From: Taudactylus pleione
Taxonomy: Eukaryota; Chordata; Amphibia; Anura; Myobatrachidae
Assembly: GCA_031769625.1 (NCBI GenBank)
Contig: JAUIMM010000566.1
Span: 2,795,001-2,859,000, forward strand
Direction: 5' to 3'
Length of the DNA stretch: 64,000 nt
In this document: positions 22,676 to 34,027 of the stretch, one piece after another
How positions within the stretch are numbered: the stretch's first letter is position 1
How the letters are laid out: every line of letters starts with the position of its first letter
The notes under the pieces: generated by a model
The model's database searches: none
What the model saw: the letters and a program-made list of their open reading frames with translations, nothing else
What the model was told of the DNA's origin: nothing
Made by a program: the position numbers and the translations under genes

Positions 22676-23232
22676 AGAGGACCTCATTCAGAGCCGGTCG
22701 CACAGAGCGTGCGGTCGGTCTGAATGAGGGGAGGACCTCCTGAATTTTCAAGACGTCCTCCTTTGCGGTGGTAAGGCTGTGGCTTAACACCCACAGCCTT
22801 ACGACCGCCTAAGGTGATGGTCGCGATGGTCAAGACCATCGCAACCATCGGGGATTACGACGAGACCCTAGGGTAGGGTCTCCCTTGTCGTAAGCCCCGG
22901 AGAGCTTTCAGCTCTGTCTGAGCCGGAAGCTCTCCACTGACATTACTAGTGATGTCAGTGGGGCCGCCCCCAAACGGTAGGCGTTCCCATGGGAACGCCC
23001 CCGTTTGGGCTGCCACCCCCCCGGCCCGCCTTCCAAACGGGGCGAGCTGTCAATCAACATCGACAGCTCGCCCCCTTTGGATCGAGACCCGCTACGACCG
23101 GCGCTGTCGGTCGTAGCGGGTCTCACGCATGCGCACGACGGCGCCGGCGCCGTCGTGCGCATGCTCTGTGGGGGGCCATCGACCCGGTCCAAGCGCATCG
23201 GCGCTAACGACCGGGTCTGCATGACCCCCAGA
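22676..23232. mobile_element. CpG-rich palindromic MITE (CATTCAGA family), copy 1
   Basis: Starts GGACCTCATTCAGAGCCGG at 22679 and ends ACCGGGTCTGCATGACCCCC near 23229, with AGA on both sides (22676-22678, 23230-23232). The interior contains several nested inverted repeats and CGCATGCGC-type motifs. It shares internal blocks (TGATGTCAGTGGGGCCGCCC, GGCGTTCC) with copies at 44080 and 54750. Non-coding. Confidence 0.8.
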
Positions 23233-23640
23233 GAGTGGATGCAGACGATCACTCCAGGGATGATGCTGTGCTATTCACATCATCAGGTCCTGCAATTATC
23301 ATGGCTAAATGCTGCTAATCATGTGTCTGTAGAGAAGGGGCTAGGCTAAAATTGTGCAATTCTCATAAAGTCGTATATATTTCCCCTGCCTCCTCCATAC
23401 AGATTCCTGGTATTATTCTCCCCATCCTGCTCGCTTCACTAGAACGTGTGTGAATGAGTGAGAACCATCTACTATTCTAGGGGTCTGGGGGACAATCCAA
23501 AAATTTGTGAGTCCCTCGGACATTCCACAAGACTAGGTAAGTATTGTTTCCTCAAGCATTTCACTAATGCACCCTCGTTTTTTGTTTTTTTTTTAAACGG
23601 TAAAAAACTAAAAAAAAACTCAAATACAGGTACCTAGCTT
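23233..23640. other. Unassigned sequence
   Basis: Nothing recognised apart from T/A homopolymer runs near 23578-23620. Confidence 0.35.
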
Positions 23641-23671
23641 CTTTTCAGTAATTTGTTAATGCTTAAGTTTA

Positions 23672-23675
<4 letters not shown>

Positions 23676-23713
<38 letters not shown>

Positions 23714-23768
23714 TCTGCAATTGTAAAGCACTTTTAGTCCTATTTGGAGAAAAGCACTGTACAAATAG

Positions 23769-23812
<44 letters not shown>
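23676..23812. repeat. Two (ATT)n microsatellites around a LINE/SINE-tail-like segment
   Basis: (TTA)n at about 23676-23712 and (ATT)n at about 23769-23812. Between them lies TTGTAAAGCACTTTTAG ... AAAAGCACTGTACAAATA, which resembles the 3' terminus of L2-related elements. This explains the poly-isoleucine frame on the minus strand. Confidence 0.85.
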
Positions 23813-23813
<1 letters not shown>

Positions 23814-26020
23814 CTGAAAGAAACCCACACAAGCAAGGTAAAGTATTTAAATTCCACAAATATTGGTTGGCCACCATGCAATCTTAATTTAATACAGGAA
23901 AAAGCTCATCACGATTGACATTTAGATTTTAATGTAAACCTTCTTTGATTTATAGTAAATGCATATACCTGCATACATACTAAGAATATTTTCACATCTG
24001 TCACTTTTTTGAGAAGCTGGACAGAGGAGGGATGGGGCGTATAAAATTAGGCCATTTGCAGTTAGCGCTTGTTTACATGCCTGTCAGAAGGTGTATCTGA
24101 ATAAAAAATCTTTTTAAATAATTACATTTTAGAAAGTGCCCCCTCCCAAAATTGATTCAAGCACAATGTGGGGTCCCACCTCCCTGCAAAAGCCACAACC
24201 AGGACCATACAGTTAAGGTGGATCTTTACTAGTGGAAGGAACGGGATGGATGCTGTTTGTTTATTTATGTAAACCGTATTTTTATTATTATTTTTACAGT
24301 AAGTTAATGATTATGAGTGATGTTTTGTTTATGCCACACAATACATTTGCAACACAATACATTTAAAGCTTATCGTTCTACTTAAAGCTTATCTTGGTGC
24401 ACTTTAAACATATCGTCATGCGGCCACATTTATGAGTTTATTCTAAATTACACTTATGTTCTTTTACTGCGCCTATTTTACACCTGTGCACAAATGCATC
24501 GAACTGTAGAAGAGCCTCCCGCTGTACACCGTGCTTATGCCTTACAATATGTACTATACAGCATGTTGTATGAATAATGTTTACATGTAGTGTTCATGCA
24601 TGGAATTTGCGCACGTCCGTTGATACGTGCATGTGTGATGCTTTAGTTTATTATATTTGTTATCACAAATATTTTTTTATAATATACATGTAAAAGATTT
24701 ACCCACATATAATGCATGGCATGCAATTTAAGCATATGAGAACACAAAAGAATGGTGAGGAGATAGCGCCTTATAAAACACGATGCATATTGGGCTAAAT
24801 AGAATATAAATAGAATATGTGTGCGGACTGTACTGTTGTATGCGTACCACACAGATGACATTAAGATCCATCCACGTCCTTGTTTTATGCTGTGGAAAAG
24901 GTTGAGGCCGCCATGTGGTTTCTATTTCCCACCCCTGACAAACATAAAATCAGTATTTGCACATACAATGTCAAACATAATATTCATCGCAGCTGGGGCC
25001 AGATCTGTTATTCCAACCAAATCTGATTTAATCTTCGTTTGTCAGAGTGAGAGGAGGCTGATTGGGTTTGAGCTGTTTTCTCACTATTACAGGTATTGCT
25101 GGATTGTCTGTGATTTAACGCGACCTTTCTAAGGGTCCTAAGCAAAGGAGATATCTCATTGTAAGCCACATGATTTAGGCTGATCATTATGTCTACAGCT
25201 GTCTGCTATATAGGGAAGCACTACATACAATAATACATATGTTAATGAGATATATGAACTGTTTAATAGTCATGATCGTTACTCATGCACATTAAAAGGA
25301 ATCTATCATCATATGATAAGTGTATAATGTTTTACGATCATAAGTACTGCAGAAAAACCTTCCCCTGTAAGGTCTGTTACATTAATTATGTTAGGAAAAT
25401 GTATTTTCAAAAAGGAAATGTGTTTGCTTTGCATTTTGCTATTATATTTCATCATGTCGCCAACCAATCTAATTTATTAGCCAACAAGAGACATTTATTC
25501 TACTTCATTTTGTATCCAAAAACATCCCCAAAATGGTGTACTGTACAGGTTACAGCTACTGTATCTGTAACCAGACAGAGCGCACCTCAGAATACATTAC
25601 CGATTACCTGATTCCAGACTATGGGGCCCATTCATAATTATCTGGGTCTAACTCACTGCGGATTCCAGAGCAAAAAAATCATCATGATGCAAAAATCAGA
25701 TGTCCAACGAGCAGCTTCACTGCTCCTTTTCGGAGCAGTGACAGGAGTGTGCATGCGCGACCAACAGATCACGTATGCGCACTACTTTCAGGAATGGCTG
25801 TTTGCTAGGAGTGGGTACAGTATGGCAAAGCTGGATTAGCATAAGCTAATCAGGACAAAAGGGTCAATTGACACCTGGCCTTTGAAGACAAAGCTTTCTG
25901 AATGTAACGTTTGCTCCACACTAGAGGGCCATGATGCAAGTCCAGTACACAGTCACACTGGCTGCTAGAAGGGTCATTTGTAACACCTTAGGCTATCAGT
26001 CTTCCTATCATAAAATACCT
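23813..26020. other. AT-rich single-copy-looking sequence
   Basis: No gene or repeat recognised over 2.2 kb, except a possible lone MITE end at 25622 (ATGGGGCCCATTCATAATTATC). The segment 24890-25130 has dense homeodomain-like and AT-rich motifs and no repeat signature. Confidence 0.4.
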
Positions 26021-26039
26021 TAAAGGTCCAGGGAGGTAT

Positions 26040-26450
26040 ATTAGTGTCAGGTCTTGTAGTTGTGCTAATTTGCATCTACACAGACCCTGGGAGAACAAAG
26101 GACAGTATTTTTGAGCCTGAAAAGGGTGGGGGCTGCTGGGGAGAGCAGGTCATGGAACTATAAGGCTCAGCAGCCCACACTGCTAGTTGTTCACTCTTCC
26201 AGGGAGTAGCTGAGAGCTAAGGAGTGCTCCCCATGTCGGTCTATGGTCGTCTCCCTCCACACAGATCCCCTAAGATCTCAGTATAAGATACCTTAGGATT
26301 CTGATACTTTATCATTTTCTTTTATCTGAATCAATCTGTGCATGTTTTACTGTATGTTTTATTTATTCACCTATTTTCCTTGTAATTTAACCCTGGAGAT
26401 ATTTCTCAATAAATCCTAAAACTTTATCAGCATTATCTCTGTGCTCTAAT
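26040..26450 (+). other. Possible solo LTR or retroposon fragment
   Basis: Contains a TATA-like ACTATAAGG near 26158 followed by a GC-richer leader. A polyadenylation-type CTCAATAAATCC lies near 26407. The order resembles an LTR (promoter, R, poly-A signal, U5), but no TG...CA boundaries or flanking duplication could be fixed. The assignment is tentative. Confidence 0.25.
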
Positions 26451-26689
26451 GAATTTATGTGCCTGGAGAGGCCCGTGCTATATTGGTGTAATAACTATGC
26501 GTTTAAGTGAGATCTAAGTGTCTGGCAAAGTAAGAGCGCTATTTTAATACTCTTCATGGTGGAAGCTTAGGTAAAACCTACGTCGCAACCACCCAGCTAC
26601 GTCAGGTTGGCGTATCTGAGTGTAGGCTGGGCACGGTGTCATGACATATAGACTACCTTGAAAATTAATTACGTTCAAATCTGTTGTGG

Positions 26690-27610
26690 ATAATTGTGGA
26701 AGATTTGTAAGGCGCTGCAGCACTGGAGATGAAGGAAGAATAGGGCATACATAAAACAGGGTCATACAAGGTACAGTAGACTAAATAAATGCAGACATTA
26801 AACAAAGGGTAAGGAAGGCCCTGGTTATTACAGAGTTTACATTCTGATAAGAGGTCCTAGCTGATATAAGAGGTGCGATGGATGCTCTGAGTGGAGAGTG
26901 TGAAAATTGTGCAGGTGTACAATACCAGTGTGCGTAGTATAGGTCTACAGTAAGTAGAGTAAACTCTAATAAATACATGTGTTTTTAATGATTTGTAGGC
27001 TGAGGGAGAGGCAGATTGTGGGCCTGATTCAGACCCGCTCGCAAGTGGGTCGATGGTTAGAGCAGGGAGTCCACTCGGGCTTGCGAGAGCTGAGACCCTA
27101 CCACAGGGCCTCCTCACAAGCCCGATGGTCGCGATAATCGTGACGGGCTCCAGGCCGTTTGCAAAAGCTGTGGGTGGTCACCCACAGCTAAGCGAGTGGC
27201 CTGAAGAGAAAAAAAAATGCCCATCAGACCTGCAAGCTGCCTCCGGCAGCGAGCGGGTCTGAATCAGGCCCAGTGAATCTTGCAGGCATGAATGAGGTGT
27301 GGTTCCTGGGGTAAGGCAATACGAAGGTCAGAGTTAGATCTAAGGGAGAGTAGTCTGATATGATAATTCAGTTTTATGAATGCTTAGTGTTGAGGGCTTT
27401 GTAGGTAAGGGAGAGAAATCTAGATTGAAGCCTAATGGACACAGGGAGCTTGTTTAGAGATTTTCAAAGTGGTGCAGCTGTAGTGAAGCAGAGAGAGAGG
27501 TAGATTAGTCTTGCTACAGCGTTAGGATAGACTGAAGTGGGGAAAGATGAGTGAGGAAAATATCAGACAGCAGGAGGCTGCAGTTCTCTAGACAGGAGTT
27601 GATGACACAT
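26690..27610 (-). pseudogene. Degraded L2-like LINE 3' region with nested MITE
   Basis: The complement shows blocks parallel to the 3' half of the LINE at 10060: a TTGTAAGGCGCTGCAG-type end near 26705, a TTACATTCTGATAAG block near 26838, then GAGGGCTTTGTAGGTAAG (27393) and CAGTTCTCTAGACAGGAG (27580). These correspond to GGCTTTGTCGGCAAG and CAGTAGTCCAATCTGGAG at 10660-10860. No open frame survives. Interrupted by the MITE at 27020-27271. Confidence 0.6.
27020..27271. mobile_element. CpG-rich palindromic MITE (CATTCAGA family), copy 2
   Basis: Starts GGGCCTGATTCAGACCCGC and ends GCGGGTCTGAATCAGGCCC; the terminal repeat is near perfect. Internal GAGACCCTACCACAGGG and GGTCGCGATAATCGTGACGG match the family. 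It is 252 bp, shorter than its relatives, and shows no clean 3-bp duplication. Confidence 0.85.
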
Positions 27611-29610
27611 TTTTTTTTCTATAAAACAGTTGTATTGTAAAATTGTTTTCTACATTTTTATTTTGTTCAATATATTTTGTTAATTTTTATTGTTTTTCTT
27701 TTTTGAGACTTTCTATCACATAAAAGAAACAAAGTCATTTTTAACAATACTTTCAACCATGAACACAAATTCCATTCTGGAATATAATTTTTTGGCACTT
27801 TTGTATTATTTTGTTTGACTTACACTGCACGCCAATGCTGTATGTAATTTGTATAGAATATATTTTAACAAGCCTGACATTTGGCAAAAAAAAAGCTTTG
27901 AGATCTTAAGATGTACTGTACCTGAACGCTCTAAATATTACAGAAAAAGACTGAGAGTTCCCAGTCAAACCAAAAGCAACCGGCCCGGTCACATCTCAAC
28001 ACAAGTTGGAGTAATGCATGAAAAATGCAGAATACACCACAGATCAAGTGAATCCTTAAATGTAGGTGCCAAATGGAAGAAAACTGGCATAAAGAACAGA
28101 TGACTATTGACCCTGTTTAATAGCAGTTAACCAAAATTACAGTATGGTCTGTATAATATGAATGTAGATTTATTAGGAGCAGATGCCTCCTGGCAGTAAT
28201 GATAAAATAAAATTAAAATGAGGAGGGGGTTTGCCGAAGCCATGCAAATGATGAAGGGTCACAGAAGGATTCAGCTGAGGAGTATCTGCATCTGACAGCT
28301 CAGGATGCTGATCATTCTGCCACAACCCCTCCTTTGTGCCTGTATCCCAGAACGCGGCCTGTTTCCAGAAATTATTTATTAATCTCCAAAGGAGTGTCCA
28401 GCATTTCACAGAGTACGCTTCATGTGCTCACCAGATGGGGGGAACGGTGCATTTGTCAACGTCCAAGAGCCAGAGTTACATCCATTTCCACTTTGGCAAT
28501 GTCATCAGGTGAATGCCTATGCAATGAAGTGTATCTACTGCAACCTTCGCTGTTGACGCAACTAGTTGTACAGGTGTTTCCTCCACAGCATTGTCTGTTT
28601 CCCATAACATTCGGCGAGAGTTATGTGAGGCTGACAGCAAGATCTTGCATCATGTTTTTTTATTACAGAAGAAAAAACTTGCGCTGACTGATTAGCACTG
28701 CTCTATATACATCAAGAGACAGAGGGGATTTATCGTCTCCCTCGCTCTGAATGTACATTCCAAGGTGTCTGCCATTCATCAAGTCAGTTAGTCAGGGCTG
28801 CATGTGCAGGACATATGCCACCTTCTCTGTAGGATCCAGATGGCCAGGTAGCAGGAGGGGGAGGTGGCAGGGATCTGTACAGTACATAGCAAGACTATTT
28901 GTTACTGATGGAGCATACTGAAGGTGTAAACTTTTGGCTGTTACAGTTTGAACCAACATATTTCGGGTTAGTCAGATACTTTGCGTTGTAATGAGCTTGG
29001 TGAAGTTTCATTTCCATTCAACTGAATATAGTCGCTGTCCCCTACTGTACATATGACAGCATTGCCCATTTAACTATAGCAAGAGCATTGTTATTAGTGG
29101 GCTGCAACAAAAGGTCTTTGTCTATCTGTACCTGAAAATATTACAGCACTTGTTACTACAGGGCTGGTGACCCACTGGCATCGGGAAAACACCAGTGATG
29201 CCATATGTCAGAAGTGGTTGTGTGACTTGCGGTGAGAACAGCATATGCAGGTGTTCACTTGCTATGAATCCAAGTAAACAGAGCATGCAGCATCATAAAG
29301 ACACCACCACACCAACCATCGGCTGCAGGGGCACTTGGGTATGGGCTCATTGGAACCAAAAGGTTCCATCCCCATACACATTTACACGCTCATGTATTCT
29401 ATTACACCTCCGTCAGCTATTTTACTAATTACCCCCCCTTTACACAGGTCATACATAACTTTACATATGTTCTCTTTCACATCCCACTGACCTCAGGCCA
29501 ACACTGCTGGGACAGGGTCATGCAGCCCACATGAACAATCTGTAATCTAGCGGGACCAATGTGCAATACAGTATGTAGCACGTATCCTTGTGTATCAATG
29601 CCTATTTCCT
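27611..29610. other. Single-copy-looking sequence
   Basis: 2 kb without recognised mobile elements. The block 28165-28690 is complex and non-repetitive (AAATTATTTATTAATC, ATGCAAATGATG octamer-like motif), which is typical in appearance of vertebrate noncoding regulatory DNA. I see no splice-bounded exon. Confidence 0.4.
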
Positions 29611-29701
29611 TATAAATTTTAAGCTTGCGAGCAGGGCCCTCTTACCTCTATGTCTGCCAATTATTACCCAGTCTTTGTTTTATTATTATTCTATAACGGT
29701 T
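29611..29701 (+). repeat. LINE/SINE 3'-tail-like fragment, left part
   Basis: TAAGCTTGCGAGCAGGGCCCTCTTACCTCT is the 3' UTR pattern of L2-related elements seen elsewhere here (for example 59585-59625). The DIRS element separates it from its apparent continuation at 35510-35555 (ATTATAAAGCGCATTGATTTATG). Confidence 0.6.
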
Positions 29702-29857
29702 TTTTCTACTTCAGGGTCCATAGGGTATCCACAGGATACCTTGGGGTATAGGTGTGACGTTAGTCGCAGGGCACCAAAGAGTTAAGCTTTCAGCCTCCCA
29801 GGATGCACTAGGTCCCCCTCCTATACCCCGCCCCCGGGCCAAGGCACCTCAGTTTAG
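29702..29857. repeat. DIRS left inverted terminal repeat
   Basis: TTTTCTACTTCAGGGTCCAT through CCAAGGCACCTCAGTT. It is the inverse of 35322-35480 with a few mismatches (the right copy has CTTCG in place of CTTCA and lacks part of GGGTATCC). Confidence 0.9.
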
Positions 29858-30787
29858 TTTGGTGCCCGGCCGGAGTCGGGTGCACCTGTTGGAGTGGGGG
29901 CTAGAAGAGCCCCTGAAGCTTTTTCTTCATGCAGCTGTGGCTGCACATCTGGATGAACAGCATGGACAGTCAGTCCTGACGTCCATGCTGTCTTCCCTAC
30001 ACCCCGCCGGTACCAGAACGCCGGTACTGATCCGGGGATGCTGGTGGGCGTCTGGGGTCACAGCTAGCGGTGACCCCAGATGCTCCGGACCATGGCCGGA
30101 TTCAAGGGGGACAGAGGTAAGCAGCGGGGTCCCGCGGTGGGTCCCCGCTGATCACATGGTCCTAAGTCCCCAGGCAGGGGGCTCCCTGGGGACTGGCTGC
30201 AGCGTGGAGCCAGGCGACCAACCTGTGCTTCCACTACCCCCTGGGACAGCGGACCGCAGCAGAGCGGTAGCGCTGCGGCGTCCCAGGGGTTAAATGCATG
30301 CCAGGGGAGCGCGCCTTCCCTGTCTCACAGCCGGCGCCTCCCCCGCTGCACACAGCCCTCTCTGCACTGTGCTGACTGGTCCTGTGTCAGCGCTCCTCCC
30401 CCAGGCCAGCTTCTCTCTGCTCCTCGGCGGCCATCTTCTCTGCAACGCATGGTGAACGCTGCTGGAAGTCTGGAAGGAAGCATCGTGGTCTGGGTCCCCC
30501 CGCATACCTCTCCTCCGCTGTGGCTCAGGTCTGTGTATGCAGCGCTGTGTCCTACCAGGCCCTGTGTCTGTGTAGTTGAGTGATCAGCGCTGTTAGTGCA
30601 GGAATTGTTATTTCTCTGCATTGTATGTGACTGTGCTAGCGCTGCCTGTAACTTTTCTTCTCTAAACTGTCAGCTTTATTACTGTCCCTGTTCTTTCTGC
30701 TAAAGCCCTTGCGGTGCGGTGCTGCAGGGTGGTCTCTCGCCTATTTAATACTTAATTGGTGAGAGAGGTCACATACGTGGTGCCATA
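29858..30787 (+). other. DIRS 5' untranslated region
   Basis: GC-rich leader between the left terminal repeat and the gag start. Long frames here on both strands have no family motif. CTAAAGCCCTTGCGGTGCGG and a T-rich stretch precede the start codon. Confidence 0.55.
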
Positions 30788-32247
30788 ATGTCTGAAAGTG
30801 ATTTTCCCCTCCGGCTACAGTGTACCACGTGCAAAGTACCGTTAGCGGAGGGGGAGGGTAGCGCGGAGGGCCTTTGCCGGCAGTGTTTGTCCATGGCGCG
30901 GCCTATTACGGTTACAGCACCGGTACAGGAGCCGCCCTGGGCTTGTTTCGCTCAGGCGTTAACAGCTTTAGTGGGCCAGTTAGCTCCGCAGCCCGCGTTT
31001 ACTCCGATGGGTTTGTCCCAGCAGTCTGTGGTGTCGTCACCCATGCAGGGGTTCCCACGACAATTGGTGGTACCCCACAGTCTCCCTATTTCCCCGCTCC
31101 CGGGTTCTCAGGAGCCAGCGTGGGTTAACTCCCTGACGAGTTCTGTACAGCACTTGTCGGATGTGTTGCAAGGGGAGTCTGTGATGCGGCCTCATAAAAG
31201 GCCGGTGGCATCTCTGTCCGCTCCTTATGAGGATGACGAAGGGACGTCTGATGATGGGGAGATTCTGGATCCTTACGATCAGGAACCTTTCCATACTAAG
31301 GACGCTGATGCTAAGTCCAAAGTATATATTCCTGGACTTATTCGGGCGGTCCGCACAGCCTTGGTGATTGAGGACGAAGTTCCCCCAGCGGCTAAATCTA
31401 AGTATGCCTTTTTCAAAGATGTGAAGGGCGATGCCACAGTCTTTCCTCTTTCGGGTCAGTTGGTGGACCATTTAGAGGAGGCGTGGAAACAACCTGGCAA
31501 AAGATACCAGCCGCAGAGACGCCTGGCGGTGGCTTATCCGTTCGCGGATAATTATTTTGCTAAGTGTGAATCCCCTCCACAGGTGGATTCTCACGTGACC
31601 CGTCTTGTCCGTAGTGCCACATTGCCGATGCCATCCATGTCCTCCCTTAAGGATGCTACGGACCGCAAGGTAGAAATCTACCTGAAGTCCGCTTATTCCC
31701 TTGCAGGGGGGGCAGCACGGCCGGCTATGGCCATTTGCTGGGTTGCCAGAGCGATGGAGCGCTGGGCGGATTCATTAGCGGCTTCTTTTGAATCCGACTG
31801 TCCGGCCGAACAGGCGGAGTTGATTGGCAATCTCCGTGATTCGGCCACCTACATCAACGAGGCGGCTCTAGACATTAGTACTCTGGTGTCTAGAATTTCT
31901 TCAGCAGCGGTAGCTGCTCGTCGCACCTTGTGGCTGCGATCCTGGAAGGCGGACGCAGATCCAAGAAAGGTCTGGAAGCGTTGCCGTTTACCGGAGAAGT
32001 TCTCTTCGGTCCGGATCTGGATAAGATTGTGGCCACGCTGGCGGCAGCCAAATCTGCTTGTCTCCCGTCGGCCGCTGCTCCTTCTGGTTCTGGACCATCG
32101 TCCTTTCGGTCATCTAGGGCCCAGGGCAGGCCCAAACCACAGTCGTTTCCTCGACAGGCTGGCCCTAAGAAATCGGTCAAGCCCCGGAAACAGGCATGGA
32201 GTACCAGACGTCCGGCCCCCAAGCCAGATGACAAGCCTGCGGCCTGA
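30788..32247 (+). pseudogene. DIRS gag-like ORF, frameshifted
   Basis: Putative structural protein of the element. It starts at ATG 30788 (MSESDFPLRLQC). A Cys-rich N-terminus (CTTCKVP ... GLCRQC) is followed by Pro/Ser-rich sequence and the conserved region with KDATDRKVE and a Trp/Ala-rich helix-forming stretch. At about 31961 one base is missing: the expected continuation (SKKGLEALPF, LFGPDLDKIV) lies one frame over and runs to a TGA at 32245-32247. As a result, the frame from 30788 reads out of phase from 31961 and then happens to enter the polymerase frame. The uninterrupted 3,240-nt frame (30788-34027) is therefore a mutation-made fusion, not an ancestral polyprotein. Confidence 0.8.
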
Positions 32248-32249
32248 CG

Positions 32250-34027
32250 GTCCGGGTCTCCCCTTGGGGGATCCCAGGGTGGGAGGCCGCCTGCTGCAGT
32301 TCTCCCGGTGTTGGTCGTTCACTACGACAGACACTTGGGTTCTGGAGGTGGTCTCTCACGGGTACGCCCTCTCCTTCCGGCACAGACCCCCGGCTCGATT
32401 CTTCACCACGGGTCTACCATCAGACCGGAACAAGGCTACGGAGCTGCGGAAGGTATTGCACACTATGCTCCAGGCTGGAGTTATAGTGCCTGTTCCATTC
32501 TCCCAGAGGGGCCAGGGTTTCTATTCAAATCTATTTTTGGTACAGAAACCCAATGGGTCATATCGTCCGATTCTCAACCTCAAAGCACTCAACAAGTCTT
32601 TGCGGGTCCCGAAGTTTCGGATGGAGACCCTACGGTCCATCATTCTGGCGCTGGAACCTGGGGACTACATGGTGTCATTGGACATACAGGACGCTATGGC
32701 GGTCATGGCAGCTTCTCTGCGGCTGCAAGGAGTCCGCATGTTGCCGTACTTGGACGACCTGTTATTGGTGGCAGGATCTCCAGAGCTCCTGTTACACCAC
32801 TTGGACCTGACAATTGCACTGCTGCAACGGCACGGCTGGCTAATCAACTGGCAAAAGTCCACTCTAATCCTGTCTCGGAGGATTCTGCATCTTGGAGCCT
32901 TATTGGACTCGGGACAGCAAAGGATCTTCGTGACGGAGGACAAGATCTCTGCTTTACAGTCAAGGGTGCGCAGTTGTCTGCACAGCCACCGGGTGTCCTT
33001 ACACTCGGCGATGAGGTTACTGGGCTCCATGGTGTCGGTGTTCGACATGGTGGAATACGCCCAGTTTCACTCCAGACCTCTGCAGCACCTGATCCTGTCC
33101 AAGTGGAACGGGCTGCCTCAGTCTCTGAAGTTCCAGACGATTGTGCTCACCCCGGAGGTTCGCCTGTCCCTTGCGTGGTGGTTAAAGACGACCCACCTCA
33201 ACAAGGGACGTCCGTTCTGGGTTCCAAATTGGGTCCTGTTGACAACGGACGCCAGTCTTCGGGGCTGGGGAGCAGTTTCGGGTCCACACTTGTTCCAGGG
33301 CAGGTGGACACCGACAGAAGCGGAGCTTCCAATAAATATCTTGGAACTCCGTGCGGTCTTCAATGCTCTCCTGCAGGCACAGCGGTTTCTCCAGGGTCAC
33401 CCGGTGCAGGTCCAGTCGGACAATGCTACCACCGTGGCCTACATAAACAGGCAAGGAGGAACTCGCAGTCGGGCGGCTCTCGTAGAGGTCTCTCGGATCC
33501 TGGTTTGGGCGGAGCGCAATCTTCCGGCCATATCAGCGGTCTTCATCCCGGGAGTGCTCAATTGGGAGGCGGACTTTCTAAGTCGCCAGGACGTTCATCC
33601 GGGGGAATGGTCCCTGCACCCGGACGTTTTTCAACTACTGGTGGACAGGTGGGGTCTTCCAGAAATCGACCTCATGGCGTCCCGGCACAACAACAAGTTG
33701 CCGGTGTACGGGTCTCGCACAAGAGACGAAGGGGCGTCTCTGGTGGATGCTCTGTCCGTCCGGTGGACGTTCCGGTTCGCATACCTGTTCCCTCCGGTCT
33801 CCCTTCTTCCACGGGTAATCCGGAAATTCAAACAGGAAGGAGGGACGCTCCTGTTGATAGCTCCCGCGTGGCCCAGACGGCACTGGTTCTCAGACCTTCA
33901 GGGTCTGTCCGTGGACATTCCTCTGCGGTTGCCGCTACGACCGGACCTTCTGTCTCAGGGTCCTTGCCTTCACCCGGACCTGACTCGGCTGTCTTTGACG
34001 GCGTGGCTGTTGAGACGGCCATGCTGA
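32250..34027 (+). pseudogene. DIRS polymerase: reverse transcriptase, RNase H, methyltransferase-like; RT internally deleted
   Basis: Copies element RNA into DNA. RT motifs are FYSNLFLVQKPNGSYRPILN (32520-32580), the motif-A SLDIQDA (32676-32695) and the catalytic YLDD (32747-32758). Between SLDIQDA and MAVMAASL the usual segment containing LPFGLSSAP is absent. Compared with the family, about 40-60 residues are missing, yet the frame stays open. RNase H (33238-33590) keeps its acidic residues in LTTDAS, NILELRA, SDNAT and WEADFLSR. It is followed by EIDLMASRHN, AYLFPPVSLLPRVI and LLIAPAWPRRHWF (33660-33890), the DIRS methyltransferase-like region. It ends at TGA 34025-34027, overlapping the recombinase ATG at 34021 (ATGCTGA). 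Confidence 0.88.

Noticed and set aside
23634..23828. Poly-isoleucine frame
   Set aside because: Translation of (ATT)n microsatellites.
26040..26450. Firm call of a retroviral solo LTR
   Set aside because: TATA-like and AATAAA motifs are present, but no terminal TG/CA pair or flanking duplication could be defined. Kept only as a low-confidence feature.
29754..30293. 179-codon frame in the DIRS leader
   Set aside because: It overlaps the inverted terminal repeat and GC-rich untranslated leader, with no resemblance to gag or other DIRS proteins.
30788..34027. A single intact 1,079-codon polyprotein
   Set aside because: The C-terminal gag text lies in another frame (31930-32247), so the continuous frame results from a deletion; RT also lacks an internal segment.
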